A stretch of DNA of 64,000 nt from Pseudopyrenochaeta lycopersici (lineage: Eukaryota; Ascomycota; Dothideomycetes; Pleosporales; Pseudopyrenochaetaceae). Of this stretch, positions 11,336-23,996 are shown piece after piece (the first letter of the stretch is position 1; the number at the start of each line of letters is the position of its first letter). Where the stretch lies: the NCBI GenBank assembly GCA_003313425.1, contig NHZP01000022.1, positions 62,001 through 126,000 of the forward strand, given 5' to 3'. Under the pieces are notes generated by a model that saw nothing but the letters and a program-made list of their open reading frames with translations, had not been told where the DNA came from and ran no database searches. The translations under genes and the position numbers were made by a program.

Positions 11336-12766
11336 TGTGCGGGTATCTCCAGGTATTCTGTGCAAAGGACTTGTGCGCCTTGGTGTTTGCGCTGGAAAGA
11401 GCCGGTGTTGGGTCTATGTGGGAAGGATGGAGGCGTCGGGGCTGCGCTGCGCCGGGATTCGGCCGTTCAGAAGGGCAGGTGAAGCCTGAAGTGGATGCAT
11501 ATATGGTAAGAGTTGCGCCCAGTCGCCGCTCCCCCAAATGAGAAAAGCCGTGTGTGGCCGGCGACGTTGGGAAGGGATGCGCGAGGTTGTGGGGAAGGCA
11601 CGACGTGCTTTGGTGAGTGGAGACTCTACACAATGACGGGTTAGTGATGCTTTGAAGGGAAGATTAAGCAGTCCCAAGGCGACGCTTCGTAGGAAGGATG
11701 GAGCTTACAGAAGCGCAAGTACAGCTCAGCACAGGCTTTTTCTGAAGCTTGGAACTAAGAAGCCCAGGATGCGCAGATGCAAGCTGTGGTCGTAGGTCAA
11801 CCCACACTTTTGGTTGCGTGTCACGGTGGATGCCAGCTCAATGGTCCTCCAATTGCACGCCGCTGAATGTCTCGAGAGCTGTCTCAGCGCGACTGCAAAG
11901 GTTGGTAGAATGTAGAACAACGGAGGATATATCCCGAGTGCTTGATACTAGCGCAAGATTTCTCGATGCTAAGACCTTGGCCTCTTGACTACGTTCTCTT
12001 GGCCTACGAAATTCACCAACCATGATGCCGCTTCTCGGCCAATCGCGCCTGGCAGGGCTAGATGGTTCTCAACGCTCTTTGCGCACGATAACGGCCTCTC
12101 TGCCAAACATGCCTTACTGCTGCAGACACTCACAAAGATAACGCGAACCATTCCGACTTTCGCTGGCATGGGACAGACCGAGTCAGCGTCTCCCTGCTTC
12201 TTTCGAAAGAATCGACCCAGGCGGAGTCAACTCCCTTCCGATTGGTAGAACACAGCACGCCGCAATTGTCGTGCGCAAGCCACGTGCAAGGCACTCTGGA
12301 CGCCACGCTGCCAGAGACCTCGCTTGCCTAGCTTCTTCTCGACCCAGAGCGCGCGGGTGAACTCGTGTGTCGAGGGGGTAGTGTCCGGAGAAAGGAGACG
12401 AGATTGCAGACCACATGATCAAAGAACCTGCATCATCCTCATCACATGATGACCCCGTATGCACGGCATGTGCATTATCCCGCGGCATGCACCAAGGCAA
12501 TCGGCGGATCCTCAGTCAGCGGGAATCGTAAGCTGTGGTTCGCTTATAGCACAGCATCTTCCGCGGTGTAAAATTGAAAGTTACTGGTTGCCACTGAGAC
12601 ATCCGGTTGCGGAGCATGGCCGTGGGGACACAAATGTAAGAATTGCTTTGTTCCCAAGTGCACTTATTTGCAACATGCTACAACCACAGACACCTTTAGG
12701 GCCGATTTTTCGATATTCAACCATGCAACCATTTAGCTAGCCAAATAGTATGCCTTGCTAGTTCGA
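11336..12766. other. Intergenic upstream of NHA1, no gene
   Basis: About 1.4 kb. Short open frames occur on both strands but none has a family motif or splice partner. It probably includes the antiporter 5' UTR and promoter. Confidence 0.45.
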
Positions 12767-13155
12767 TCATGCCACCGAAAACATGCCGTTCAATGTGAAT
12801 CGCGCATCTCCATCCGAGAATGCTTCGTAATTATTGCAATAGAGTTGTCTTCCAAAAAGGCGTGAATGTTGCCCTGCTTTCCTGCAACCCAGGGTGCACT
12901 CGCCAAAGCATGTGATCATGTCAGTTGTGCCTCCGCCAAAGTACTTGTAAAGCTCAAGCACAGTAGCAGATGCGTTGCGCACAAGGAGAGCACCGGAAAG
13001 CCAACAATCTTGAAGAATGACAGCGCGAAGAAATCAGGTGCTGGTTTGTGTTTGCTCGGGTCGAAAGAGCTCGTGCGCACGGACGCGACTGCATCAGGGA
13101 AAAGCACACATGTGGAAATAGTTCCATCCATGGCGAAGCCGATAAGTCCAGTCAA
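12767..13155 (-). pseudogene. Unrecognised ORF pair in two frames, likely frameshifted relic
   Basis: Two minus-strand frames overlap at about 12916-12982. The upstream frame reads MDGTISTCVLFPDAVASV and runs into a hydrophobic stretch (FFKIVGFPVLSL). The downstream frame continues with VRNASATVLELYKYFGGG, then CFGECTLGC and CNNYEAFSDGDARF, ending at TGA before 12767. The second frame takes up the protein-like composition just as the first turns into a poor tail, which suggests one gene broken by a single indel near 12980. No intron signal bridges it convincingly. The family is not recognised. It lies beside the decayed HET gene, in a decaying stretch. Confidence 0.35.
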
Positions 13156-13289
13156 GTAGTAAGCATTGGCCGACCATTTAGGACTTCATTGGCTTAAATT
13201 GGTCCAAAACAAAAAACGGGGAGTGCATTATTATACAATTACCTGCTACCCAGATGTATCCATGTGCTGACCATCGAGGCTAAAGTGCA

Positions 13290-14440
13290 TGCCGACGTAC
13301 AAGTTCGCAGCGAAATCTCAATAATTGATCTTAACGATGGATCACATCCACGATTCTCAGCCTTGTCGTCCGTTTAGGGCAGTCCTGATGAAGAACGTCA
13401 TTCGATCTTAAGTGGAAGTATCATTATGCCAGTTCTGTCTAACGTCTACTCGCTCTGCAGAGCTTCCGCGACAAGCTTGGCACTTTCACGATCTGGATAG
13501 ATGCTATATGTATAAACCAAGATGATACTGAAGTGAAAGCGCACCAAATTCCGTTCATGGGTGAAGTCTATGCTCAAAGTGATTCCGTGTACGTGTGGTT
13601 AGGGATTGGAACTGAAGACCAAAAATGCGATGGAATATTTTCGGCAACCGCCCTTCATGAAATACTTCTCTCCAGCCGGCTCTGCTGAATAGGGGCACGC
13701 AGCCAAAATTTTGGTCTGCTATGCTAGCATATCTGTTTGAAGGGTTTAAACGCAAGAAGACCTTGTTTCCAATGTCTTTGGGTAAACATCATCATGCATG
13801 AGGACTTCTTGGATGTTGACTAACAGAGGAGTAGAGAGCGGAGGTCCAGCTCGAGATCAGGAAGTTTAATAGATGCCACAATCGATGATCTAGCTGCCCT
13901 TCTTGATGTAAAGTGGCTTGAACGATTGTGGAGATACTTCTTACTTCCAACCCGATTATAGTATACGGTCATGATCACCTTGATTGGCCTACCTTCACAT
14001 GCACCGTTGCCTTTCTGGAGTATAGCGGTTGCGTCTATCGTGGCGGTGGCCTAGGGTATCAATTAGTGACTGATTGGACCAAACAGCCCTTGCTCGCGAC
14101 TATCTTCGCTGCGTAAATATCGAAACTGTGCGCAGCCGTTTGGCAACGACAGAAACACCACGGAACTCGCCCCTACATCTATACATCGAATTCGTACGCT
14201 CTCTTATAAAGTATGAACATAGACTTATTATAGCTGGCGTGATGGTACCAATTACCACAATTCTCCTCTTCTTCACAGTCGTTGAAATCATCGGCGTGAC
14301 TGATTGGGAAAACTATAGACGAGCCAAAAAGGAAATGGTATACACAGCAATCTATAACGACTGCATATTTTCAATGATAACCGAAGTCATGGCTAAGTGC
14401 TCCGCAGTCGAATGTTTAGCGTCTCACCACACATGACCCC
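13290..14440 (+). pseudogene. Decayed HET (heterokaryon incompatibility) domain gene
   Basis: HET proteins trigger non-self recognition cell death in filamentous ascomycetes. The domain can be followed across frames: a FSALS-V-G-SPDE start (about 13345-13400) in which the expected Trp codon is TAG, then IWIDAICINQDD with QIPFMGEVYAQSDSVYVWLG (13455-13610). A frame jump follows to AMEYFRQPPFMKYFSPAG and a stop near 13690. It resumes at LLDVKWLERLW (about 13890), jumps frame again to LLTSNPIIVYGHDHLDW, and ends with a hydrophobic segment (about 14230-14300). There are at least two premature stops and two frameshifts, and no intact start. The order of the motifs matches a normal HET protein. Confidence 0.8.
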
Positions 14441-15227
14441 TAACGTACCAAAGCCTTTGGTGCAGACGCAAAAAAACCTCCCTAATAGCAAAAAAAAAAC
14501 TTTTCATTATCATGTAACACGGCAAACAAGGAGTCAACGAAAGTGAGGCGACAAGATCCCAGTTGGGCATCAGTTGCTTCACTAAAAACAACGTTAAGCA
14601 AACGCTATGACAATTCCACGTACAGCAATTCAAATTACGTGATATCGCCTTTCCCTCTCGAAGGACGTCATCAACCAAGTATGTGTATCAAAACCTGTGA
14701 TTTATAACTGGGATAGCCTTTATTCTGGGTTCCCAGGAAGTCTTTCAACGCTCCGACTGTTGACAGCTAGACCCCAGCGGAGAATGGCAGGGAGATCCTG
14801 GTTAGTATGTAAAACCCAATGGTGTTCGACTACTTGACAAATCTGACGGTTTCCTGCGAATATATACGGCGTCGTATTTACATCTATTCGACCAAGTAGA
14901 TACAGGAATGAGCTTGTAAATGCCATCGATAGCCCTTGTAGCGCTCCATCAAACTCCAAGAGAAATCCTCTGCGCCATATTCGTCCATCCGTATATGAGC
15001 GAGACCTTCAAGATTCATTCCATATACCCAACACCGATGTTGAACTGATTGCGATATTTGGCCTGTGTCATCATCAAAAGAGAAACAAAATACAAAGAGA
15101 ATGCCATAATTTTCCTGTGCTCCTTCCTTGCTCCTGGAATAGTCCCAAGACAGTTCGTAGATCTCGTGAAAGTGTCCTACGCTAAATGCGAAACTATATG
15201 CATGTCGCTATAAACAAATATCAGTAC
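14441..15227. other. Intergenic, no gene recognised
   Basis: About 0.8 kb between the HET relic and the arrestin 3' end. A minus-strand open frame at 14720-14959 has plausible composition but no recognisable motif, start context or exon partner. Confidence 0.35.
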
Positions 15228-17705
15228 TCAGTGGCCGACAGGCAGCCACGTTCTCCTTTCATCCATACTTCTGTTCGTGCGGCCGCCGGGCGTCAGGGGA
15301 ATCTCAACGCGCGCACGATCGTTCCGCTCCGGATCGCTGTCGTCATCATAGGCGTCCGATAATCGTGAAAAATAGTCTGCAAGGCCATTGGTAGGCGAGG
15401 CAATAGTCTCGTACAGAGGTGGAGGTGTTTCCAAAGGCGGTGGAGGTACTTCATCGGTAAAGGCAGGTGGATTAAATGAGGGCACGCGCATGAGATGAAT
15501 AGGCCGTTGCACAGCTGAGTCGTTGGGTCCACCAATGTGTGCTGCTTGCGGGCGGGTAAGTGCTGGCGTCGCTATGGTCGCATCAGAGTTTCCTCTTGAG
15601 CGGCTCATGGAACTCAAGGTTGGGACAAGGCCGGGTGGCGACGTGCGTCTTACAGGTGCGTTGGGACATCCACATTCGGGCACTCGTGTTCTGCCGAGGG
15701 CGGGCTCGGGACCTGAATATGCTGGCAGAGCTGTGTTCGCCTGTGTGGCCTGGCAAGACAGTATGTGAAATGGTGAGTCGATGGAAATCTCAAAATGTCG
15801 TCTTTTAGTTGGATCGTTGGCGTCTGGTCTCGAGAGTCGCATAACAAGCTGTTTCGTGTTAGTCTACCAAAAGGGTTGGCTCAATAGCGCAGCATACCTT
15901 TATCCAATGGTGTACTTGAATATTCTGGTACGTTGTATCAAAGTGCAACTTCGATTGCTTGTCTTTGTCTCTCAGGCTGTGGCAGCTTGGCAACTGCACA
16001 TTGAATTCCATCTCAGTGGGGCCAACGTTTGCATCGCCACCAAGAGCACCCAAGAGGTTAGTTGGGTCCTGCACTTGTACATCCTCACCTCGAGCGGCGG
16101 CAGCTCGCTGATCATAAGGAACACCGCCCCCTGAGACTATTCTCATTGTGCTTCCGGGAAATGTACTTGTCGGTGGGCTGTCTGCTCGCTTCTCGAATAG
16201 TTGGACTTTGCGCACTGGTTCCATCCGATGCACCCGTTTGTTGTTGCAGAAATACTCGACATTCTCAGTCACGAATACTTTTATTCGATGACACTGTACC
16301 TTTGCCAGTGGAGTTAGCTTGAAGGCAATGGGGACCTGGGCGCCGAGGGGGAATGATTTGCCAGAAATGACAATATCATAATGGAGCTGGTCTTCCCAAC
16401 TGCGACTTATAGCAATAGGCTCAACTTGCTCTAATGAGCCTTCTGATGGTGCGCGGATGAGAGGGACTTCTTTCGTGCCGACTAGGTTCGTGCGGAATGC
16501 TCCGGCGCGTTCGACCGTCGCTTCGAGCTCGTACTTGACGGAGCCAAGATCAACGTCGATAGTCTCGGGAAGATGGCTGTCTAGCGGAAGTTCGAAGTTG
16601 TACATGTACTCGCCTGCATTGAAGGTCCTGTATCCCTTCTGTGCGACTGAAGGTCCGCCTGATGGGGATTCGCCCTTACCAAAGCTACGTGACTGATTCA
16701 CCTGTAGTGATAGTCGTTTAGCCTCTTTTGATGTCAGGTTCAACGAAGAGTCATTTGGAGAGCCGCCCAAATTTGCGTTGCTCTTGTAAAGTTCCACACG
16801 ATCTGCGCCTGTCCCACTTTCTGCGGTCGGGAATTGGGAATTGAAGAAGGGCCAGGTATGGCTCATGAGCGTATCAACCTCTTCAAATTCTACTTTCTTC
16901 GGAGGAATACCTAATACGAGTCAGCGAACTTGCAGTCAATACGAGAGCAAACCCTACCCTCTGGCCACTTGGTGGTTGCTTTGCCTCTGAACTTCAAGGT
17001 AATAGCTTTGAGCTTTGCAGGCTTGGAAATCTTCAGGATCAGAGTTCCTCGGAGCATTGCTGTGTTTCGTTCTGCATGCTCGGCTTGTTCGAATCCACGA
17101 AGAAACAAAACAGGCTCTGTGAGCGCAATGTTCACGTTGACGCCACCCCCCGAAGCCACGGGCTTTTCTTCCGCCATAGTCTTTACGCTGCTGATCATGC
17201 TCTTGGCTGATGACCTTCCAGACGACCAATGTGTCTCTGCAACTGAAGGGCGGGGTATGCCTGGCGCGGCTAATGCTGCTCCAACTGCGCTCACTGCGCC
17301 CGTAGAATTCCTGGGGCTCGACCTCATGTCACCTGGCGCCCACGACCACCTTTCTGGAACAGAAGCAACTGAAGTGCGATTACTACTCGTAGAAGACCGC
17401 GGAGAAGTGATGTCTGTGGGTTCTGGGTTGGGATTGAAATGTGTATCAATGAAGGAGCGTAGAAAACGTTTGGCGTTATCCCGAGGGCCCGCCAGCTTTT
17501 CGGTGAAGTACGATTTGGTGGTCGTGTGCCGTTCCTGGGAGCAAAGCAAACTAGGGTCTGGAGCTACGTGAGCGATGCGAATGCGGTGTGGTCGTCGATT
17601 CCGCCCTTGGAAGAGGCCTCGGCGTACCCGCTCGGGGTCGTGTAGGTGGTCTGGGATATAGCGAAGACGGCCACGGTCGCTGTATACACTTTGGTATTCT
17701 GTCAT
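15228..17705 (-). CDS. Arrestin-domain trafficking adaptor (ART / Rod1-CreD-like)
   Basis: Alpha-arrestins recruit the HECT ubiquitin ligase Rsp5/HulA to plasma-membrane transporters to trigger endocytosis (family knowledge). Exons 17705-16958, 16910-15898 and 15848-15228, with 47- and 49-nt introns, give 793 aa. Arrestin-N spans about 190-330 (LKISKPAKLKAITLKFRGK) and arrestin-C about 370-590 (SFPLGAQVPIAFKLTPLA, PTEMEFNVQLPSC). The tail is Pro/Ser-rich, with PPLY in PPPPLETPPPLYETI (a PPxY WW-domain ligand) and an LPAY. Spliced junctions rebuild KWPEG-IPPKKVEFE and HHWIK-LVMRLSRPD. Which transporter it controls cannot be told. The N-terminal 190 residues are Ser/Arg-rich and poorly conserved in type. 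Confidence 0.85.
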
Positions 17706-19461
17706 AGCGATGTACAGCGTCAGCGAGTGTCAATTGCGAGTGGAAGCAGTGCAGTGTTCGTCGAGGGCATGCGGTGCAATGACTTATAAGGGAGCAAAAG
17801 GGCTGGATGTAGGTAATAAAATTGACTTTGTGCGACGCTCGGAAGTCATGAGAGGGGTACAAAGGACTTGCGGGTTACGGTAGCATAACCATGTCCCAAG
17901 TGGATGCTTTTGGGAAGGGGCAACTGAGGTTGGGACCTTGCAAGACAAAGGCCCAAACTCAGGGACGGGGAAATAAGACCAGGACTCACACGTCAACAAC
18001 AACTATCAGGACGCTTCTATGGGCATGGTAAAGTTCAAGTGGGATCAACAACACATGCCACGGTCGTGTAAGTGAAGCGGTCAAGTAAGTTGCCGATGCG
18101 TCGGAAGCGTGCGGGAGTCCCCTGCTGAGGAAGGTCTGCGCTGGCGTTGATGAAGAGTGCTCTGTCAGGACAACGACAGACGAATAACAGGGACTGCGGG
18201 TGTTTTGAGTTGCGCCCGATCTAGCAAGCATGCATGGAACGAATCTCTAAGTCAGACCAGGGCAGGGTGCGAGCGCAGGCGTGCGCAGTCCAGCGTGCAG
18301 GGAATGGCGGATGACGCGGAGTGCGGTAGTGATACTCGGCGGGGTCGCGGCAGCAAAAGTCAATTCTACGACAGATATTCGATAATGGCTGCGTCAATTT
18401 TGCACCTTCTTTGCGGTTATGTAAACGGCGAAGGGAGGGGCATCTTCGGGCACAAGTCTTTGCTGCGGATATAGCAACCTTCTAAGCGTGAGGAAGAGCG
18501 GTCATCGCAGTGGACCGAAAGCATTACATCATGTTCAGCACCAAGGCGGCTCGATCAAAGGTCTGAATGGGTGCATGGCGCCTCCGCTGCCAGGCCGTTG
18601 CAGGCTAGCGACCGAGTCACGGCTTGCTCGGCAAGGCGCTGCGATCGCTCAAGGGTCGCAGGCCCCCCAATGTAAGCGTATGCGCATCGAGACTTGTCAC
18701 GACAGACGCTGACTCTGCAGCGCGTGCGCACACAAGTGGTGAGAGACTCGATCGCTAAGCCTCAGCATCCGGACATGGAGGCAAATCGAGGCGCGGCCTG
18801 CGATTAATTTCGAGACGCGGGCCAGTCGGCCCTGTGGTCATTGGCATCGTATGCACTCTACACCATCATGTATCCCTGGCACCGTCAAGTGAGATGTTTC
18901 CTGTTTTCTCGAGCAGCAGCCCATGCCTCGCCCATGTTGGCAGGACTGGCAGGTAGCCCGGTATGATCAAACGCCAGTGCGTCTCGCATGGCGACCACGC
19001 CCGCTTGGGAATAAAGCAAAGAAACAGGCCCCAATCTCGCAGTGATCGCCGTCTGGGGTGCTGCATTGGGGGGACAGAGCAGACAGGCAGTGGGCGGATC
19101 GTCACCTACACAGACTGGATCGGCAGAGGAAAAGCCGCAGCCCATTCATCTGGCGAACTGTGATTTGTGAACAATTCGTCGTCATGGCCGACAATTCTCC
19201 CTGAGCGTACGCAATCGAGGTGAGAATGATTGGCAGTGGAGACTTTTGGCAGCGGACGCTCGGCTCTGTCGCGTATCTCAAGGCAGTGCGGAGCAGCGTC
19301 ATGATGGGCGCCCAGGGAGGCGGTGCCTGCCTGGCGACTGTGGCTTCCCTGCACGTGACGACGCTCCCCGCAACGCGCCACGGAAGGCAAAAGCTTGGCA
19401 CCGACGCGCTTTCCTACGCAAGCACACGACACTGCGACTTCTGCATGCGGCACCACCGGCC
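17706..19461. other. Intergenic between arrestin and DPB11 starts
   Basis: About 1.75 kb of divergent upstream DNA, GC-rich in its second half. All open frames here are short and overlapping, with no motif. No RNA gene seen. Confidence 0.45.
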
Positions 19462-22199
19462 ATGGACGCGGATGGAGCATATGGTAAGCCCGAATCTCTG
19501 CCATGTTGGGCATTAACTTACGCGACACAGGGACAAGCCAGCTACCCCTGGCTGGGGCCGTCCTCTGCTGCACCTCAATTGCCCCCGAGCAGCGCGTATG
19601 TATGCCATGTGAGGCTGTACCCCCTGCGCCTAACCAGTATGACAGGCAGAACTCGCCGCCATCGGCGCGCAGATGGGCGCAACCATCAAGCTCGACCTCA
19701 CGTCCGACGTTACGCACCTCATCGTAGGCAGCATCGACAGCGCCAAATACCGCTATGTTGCCAAATCTCGGGAGGATGTCAAGGTGCTTTCGCCAGCATG
19801 GCTGCAAGTTCTGCGAGAGTTATGGATGGAGGGGCATGACCACGTTCATGTCGCTGCCCTGGAGAGGGACTACCGATTGCCCACTTTCTTTGGGCTGAAA
19901 ATCTGTCTGACTGGCTTTGACAACCGTACGGAGGAACCATTGCTTTGATGACATCATGCTAACGAGGCGCAGCGGAACAACGTCGATACATCCAAGAGAC
20001 TGTTGACAGTAACGGCGCCGAGTACCATGGTGACCTGACCAAGTCGGTCACCCATCTCATCACCGCCACACCATCTGGCAAGAAGTACGAACATGCGCTT
20101 AATTGGAGGATGAAGATTGTCTCTCTTGAGTGGTTTGAGCAGAGCATAGAAAGGGGCATGGTGCTTGATGAGCGCCTTTATGACCCCACAATACCAGTCG
20201 AAGAGCGAGGAGAAGGCGCGTGGGATCGCAAACTTCCTTCTCCTGCCCTCGGCAAGCGCACACGGAACACCGAACAGGTCCAATCACTAAATCCATTCCG
20301 AAGAAAACTGCGCCGATCCGCAAGCACCAAAATTGGGAGTCAGAGCGAAGCCTTGTGGGCTGGTATCACTGCAGCTAGCTTAGATAGACAGCAAGAAGAC
20401 GAGGATGATTGGACCGAAGATAGTCTTGCAAAGCAGGACACTATCCAAGAATTTTCACCTGCCACGCGTGTAGATGAAGGAAATGCTCAAAGCAATGATG
20501 CGCAGCAAAGCGACGATCGTGGTCCCCCTTCGCCTCTTCCGATGAAAAGCAAATCTCATAGTGGAATCTTCGAAGGGTGCCTCGTGTTACCCTATGGGTT
20601 CGACGCAGAAAAGGCATGTCAATTGTGTGTGGTAATCCGGATTTTGCTAATTTCTCCCTCAGACCACAATCTTGCGACAGCATCTAGACAGTCATGGTGC
20701 ACGTGTCATTAGTGGAGGCGAACTAAACAATTTCTCATCGGATGATATCAGACGAGGTTACCTTGTTGTTCCACATGATGCTGAAGTTGACCTCACTTCT
20801 TTGCCGGATCGTGCCGGATCCGCCATGAACTTAGTTACTAACTGGTGGGTTGAGCGTTGTCTGTATGGCAAGTGTCTAGTCGACCCCGCAGGCAATATTT
20901 TATGCAGGCCATTTGGCAGGCTCAGCATTAGTGGTAAGTTCTGATTAGTTCTAAATACCTCTGGCTGGTAGCGCTTACCTCTCTCTAGGTTTCTCTGGGC
21001 TGACCATCCACTCCACTGGATTTGGCGGTATTGAATTACTACATGTGACAAAACTAGTTACGCTCATGGGTATGAGAAACAGCTCAATTTGGTGATACTG
21101 GCCTTAACTCTTCACAGGAGCTACGTATGACGAACAGCTGTCCATGAAATCATCGGTCATGATATGCAATTCACAGTGCCCAAATGTGCAGAAACTCAAG
21201 TTCACTACTGACAAGCGAATACCTGCAGTCCATGCGACATGGCTATGGGACTCTCTGCGGACCGGGATATTGCAAGCATACAGCGATTATCAGGTCAATA
21301 CTATGAGCTCGACACATCCACAAAGGCTGAAACAAAAACCTAGTCCTTCGACACATGTACCAACCGCCAAGCTGTCTGAAGAGGACAGCTTCAAGCTCCA
21401 GCAAAGAAAAGCTCAAGCATTGAAAATGGTAACAAAAGCCCAGCAGCTTCAGCAAACCCGTGCGCTTGATCTCGCACCGTCAGCAGAGACTACGCCTGCA
21501 TGTACAACTGGCTCATTGGCTCTCTCTAGCAGTAGCACCAGCAATCTGGGCCCCGAGCGGGCTAAGTCTGCTATAGGAACGCTCGATGGGCAAGACAGCA
21601 ATGCAGGCTCACCCCGACATCCCTCAGCATCATCAACAGAGTCGAACCTGCCCTCTAGACATCGGAGCTCGTCTACAGAATCACTAATCAAAGCAGTATC
21701 AGTGGTTCGTGAACCAAAGCTTAAAAAAAATCTAACACCTGACTCCGTCATTCCCATAGGCGCCGAAGGTTCCATGTCAGTTCATCAGGAAACGTCTAAG
21801 GAGCCGGAAGAAGAAAAAGACTACTCCACCATCCTTGCTCAACTTCGCGCAAACCGTAGAGCAACACCCACACCAGCTCATGTAGGACACGGAAAGCCGC
21901 GCAGGCGCCGTCAACTCGGACGCGCGACATCAACACGGTCCAACCAGTCGACGGGGGAAAGCTCTGGCAACTTTAGACTTGATGCGGATGACGATAGCCA
22001 TACTATAGTCATGGAGGAGTACCAGCCGAGTCAGGAGCTGGGGTGGGACTCGCCAGGTGCGGCGAAAGCACGTGAGCAGATGATCAAGAAACTCGGTGGC
22101 ACGATACAGGAGCGAAGTGTGCCTGTCAAGGGCATTGGCATGGTGACAGATGTTGTCAATGGAAGCACAGGGAGAGCAGGGAGAAAACGTAGGGGTTGA
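19462..22199 (+). CDS. DPB11: Four-BRCT replication/checkpoint scaffold (Dpb11 / Rad4 / TopBP1)
   Basis: Phosphopeptide-binding scaffold that links Sld2/Sld3 at replication origins and activates the ATR-type checkpoint kinase (family knowledge). Exons: 19462-19483, 19531-19595, 19646-19925, 19973-20613, 20663-20933, 20989-21069 and 21118-22199, giving 813 aa. BRCT1 is about 11-90 (LTSDVTHLIVG) and BRCT2 about 105-190 (FFGLKICLTGFD, SLEWFEQSIERG). BRCT3 is about 320-410 and BRCT4 about 410-495 (HATWLWDSL). The C-terminal 320 residues are Ser/Gln-rich and end in a basic GRAGRKRRG. The intron at 20614-20662 begins with GC rather than GT; all GT alternatives break frame or leave an intron under 35 nt. 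The start is set by the 22-nt first exon. Confidence 0.9.
20614..20662 (+). other. GC-AG intron in DPB11
   Basis: Exon end AAG is followed by GCATGT. The intron is 49 nt, has a GCTAAT-like branch site and ends in CTCAG. It joins two phase-0 exons inside the third BRCT domain. Confidence 0.75.
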
Positions 22200-22332
22200 G
22201 TTGTTTGAATCGGGTACCATGCAGCGTGTGTATTGTGCAACCCGTGGAGGTTGATTTGGATCACCTGCATAGAACGAAGGCATAGCGCGGCGTTGGAGTA
22301 CCTACATTTATGGAGTTTCGAAAGTGATTCTG

Positions 22333-23516
22333 TTATATCCCGTACGTAACCTTCAGCCTCCGATCAAGGTGTTGCTTCGCCGTCAATATTTTATTCTTCT
22401 CGTCCTCACCTAGGCCGAGTCGCTTTCTTTGACTCTCCAGCTCCCCCCTCCCTGCATCTCCGAATCCGTCAATAACCTTGCTCGGCACAGACTCCAATTT
22501 AGCATCATCTAGTGGGTGGCAAAAGTATGCCATGCTATATCTCTCTTCGCCGCCACTGAACACAACGCGATGGACCGTGCTCTTCAACATGCCGTTGGTC
22601 CAAAAGCTCAGTAAGTCGCCAATATTTACCAATATCGGCGGCTCGGCAAGTTGCGCGGGGTTTGGGTTTACAGGAACTGTGACCCATCTTCCCTCTGTCA
22701 ACAACTCCAATCCAGGCTGTCCCGGTAATCGAAACAATAACGTTACACTACCATAATCTGAATGCGCACCAGCCCTTATGTTCACTTCCTCCGCCCCATT
22801 ACCGTCACTTGAGGGGTAATATAGCATGCGGAAAATAGTACCAGATGGTCCTCGAGTCTGATCGTGACGAGTCGAGAAGTACTCCGGATCTGGAATTGCG
22901 AGGGCAGTGCCGAGCAACGAGAGAATTGAAGTACACAGCTTGTGACAGGATTTTTGGAAATCATGTATTAGATCCTTTTGTGCAGATAGCGGCTGTGGCA
23001 GGGGCTGCAATGTGGGCTGTGGCGGGGCGATGTTAAAGGCTTCTTTGGGATCGCCTTGCTGCACCAAATCAGTAGATGTTAAGATACTTGACACGTTTGA
23101 AAGCCAAAAATGAAGACTACATGTAAGGGACCACTATATAATGCTACGGACTTACCTTATTTCCTTTGGGATCTAGGGATTCGCCCTGCAGAGATACCCA
23201 GCCGCGGTTGATTCCGCCTGCTTTGTCGGAGTGAATTGCAAATTCCGCCTTCTGTGGCCGTGAAGATTGAAAAAATTCCTGGGACTGCTGGTTTTAGCCA
23301 CTTTGAGCAAATGGAAGGAAATGGCAGTCTCACGAGTCTGAACATATCATGGATGGCCTTGGGTGGGATTGTCACACCATCATTCTTGATGAAGAGGAAG
23401 CCATGAGTTGATGCCGCATTGAGGACTTGGCGCGCAACTTCAGCAGACGGCTGAGAGATGTCAATGACTGGGATTGAGTTTCGAGGCGCTTCAGAGGTTG
23501 ACATTTTTTTTTTCAT
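22333..23516 (-). CDS. 2-oxoglutarate/Fe(II)-dependent dioxygenase (isopenicillin-N-synthase-like)
   Basis: Non-haem iron oxygenase that probably hydroxylates or desaturates a small metabolite. Exons 23516-23334, 23284-23156 and 23058-22333 give 345 aa. The N-terminal DIOX_N part reads IPVIDIS...HGFLFIKNDGV. The iron triad is H203 and D205 in GAHSDYGS plus H267 in STVHRVVF. The 2-oxoglutarate clamp is R277-x-S279 in RYSMAYF. A second in-frame ATG at 23504, four codons later, is an equally good start. It lies tail-to-tail with DPB11 (134 bp between stops). Substrate unknown. Fungal relatives of this type are often annotated gibberellin-20-oxidase-like or thymine-dioxygenase-like from homology alone. 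Confidence 0.88.
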
Positions 23517-23996
23517 AGACACTAAGCGGAGAGATGTAGAAGTCCAAGGTGGGGTGAACAGATTCAGTGATCAACGCTAACGGATTAATTTTGAGCTCTG
23601 TCAGCTTGATATTCTGGTAGGCCAAGAGTAATTCTTGCCAACCTGACAATGGTAGCCGATGGTCTGAAGAGCGATTTCTTCAGATAGAGACTGCGGTCGA
23701 GATAGAGGTTACCATCGTACCTGAGCTAGCGCGCCCAGAAGTGGTAAAGGTGAACATGCAGGGATTACACGCCAAGCGCGTGGAGCTACTGTTTGGAGCT
23801 CTAAATTCACCTAGCCTGGCCATTATCGACTCCCCGCAAACGATCCTAGCAAACGGAGCCTTTAGAGATTCGCTCTTAGGGGTGTACACGGCTGGACCTT
23901 ATCCTTTCTTACAACAGTGCAGCGCTACTTCAATCATTAGCCCAGCCATCTCGGCGCATACTGTGTGTCGGCGTGCTCCCTCCCGCTTCGCCTGCG
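23517..23996. other. Divergent promoter, oxygenase / MKT1
   Basis: About 480 bp between the two start codons. Open frames here are short and extend MKT1 only to non-ATG codons. Nothing else seen. Confidence 0.45.

Noticed and set aside
23973..23996. Upstream non-ATG start for MKT1
   Set aside because: The frame begins with CTG; the conserved N-terminus MIRDF starts at the ATG at 23997.
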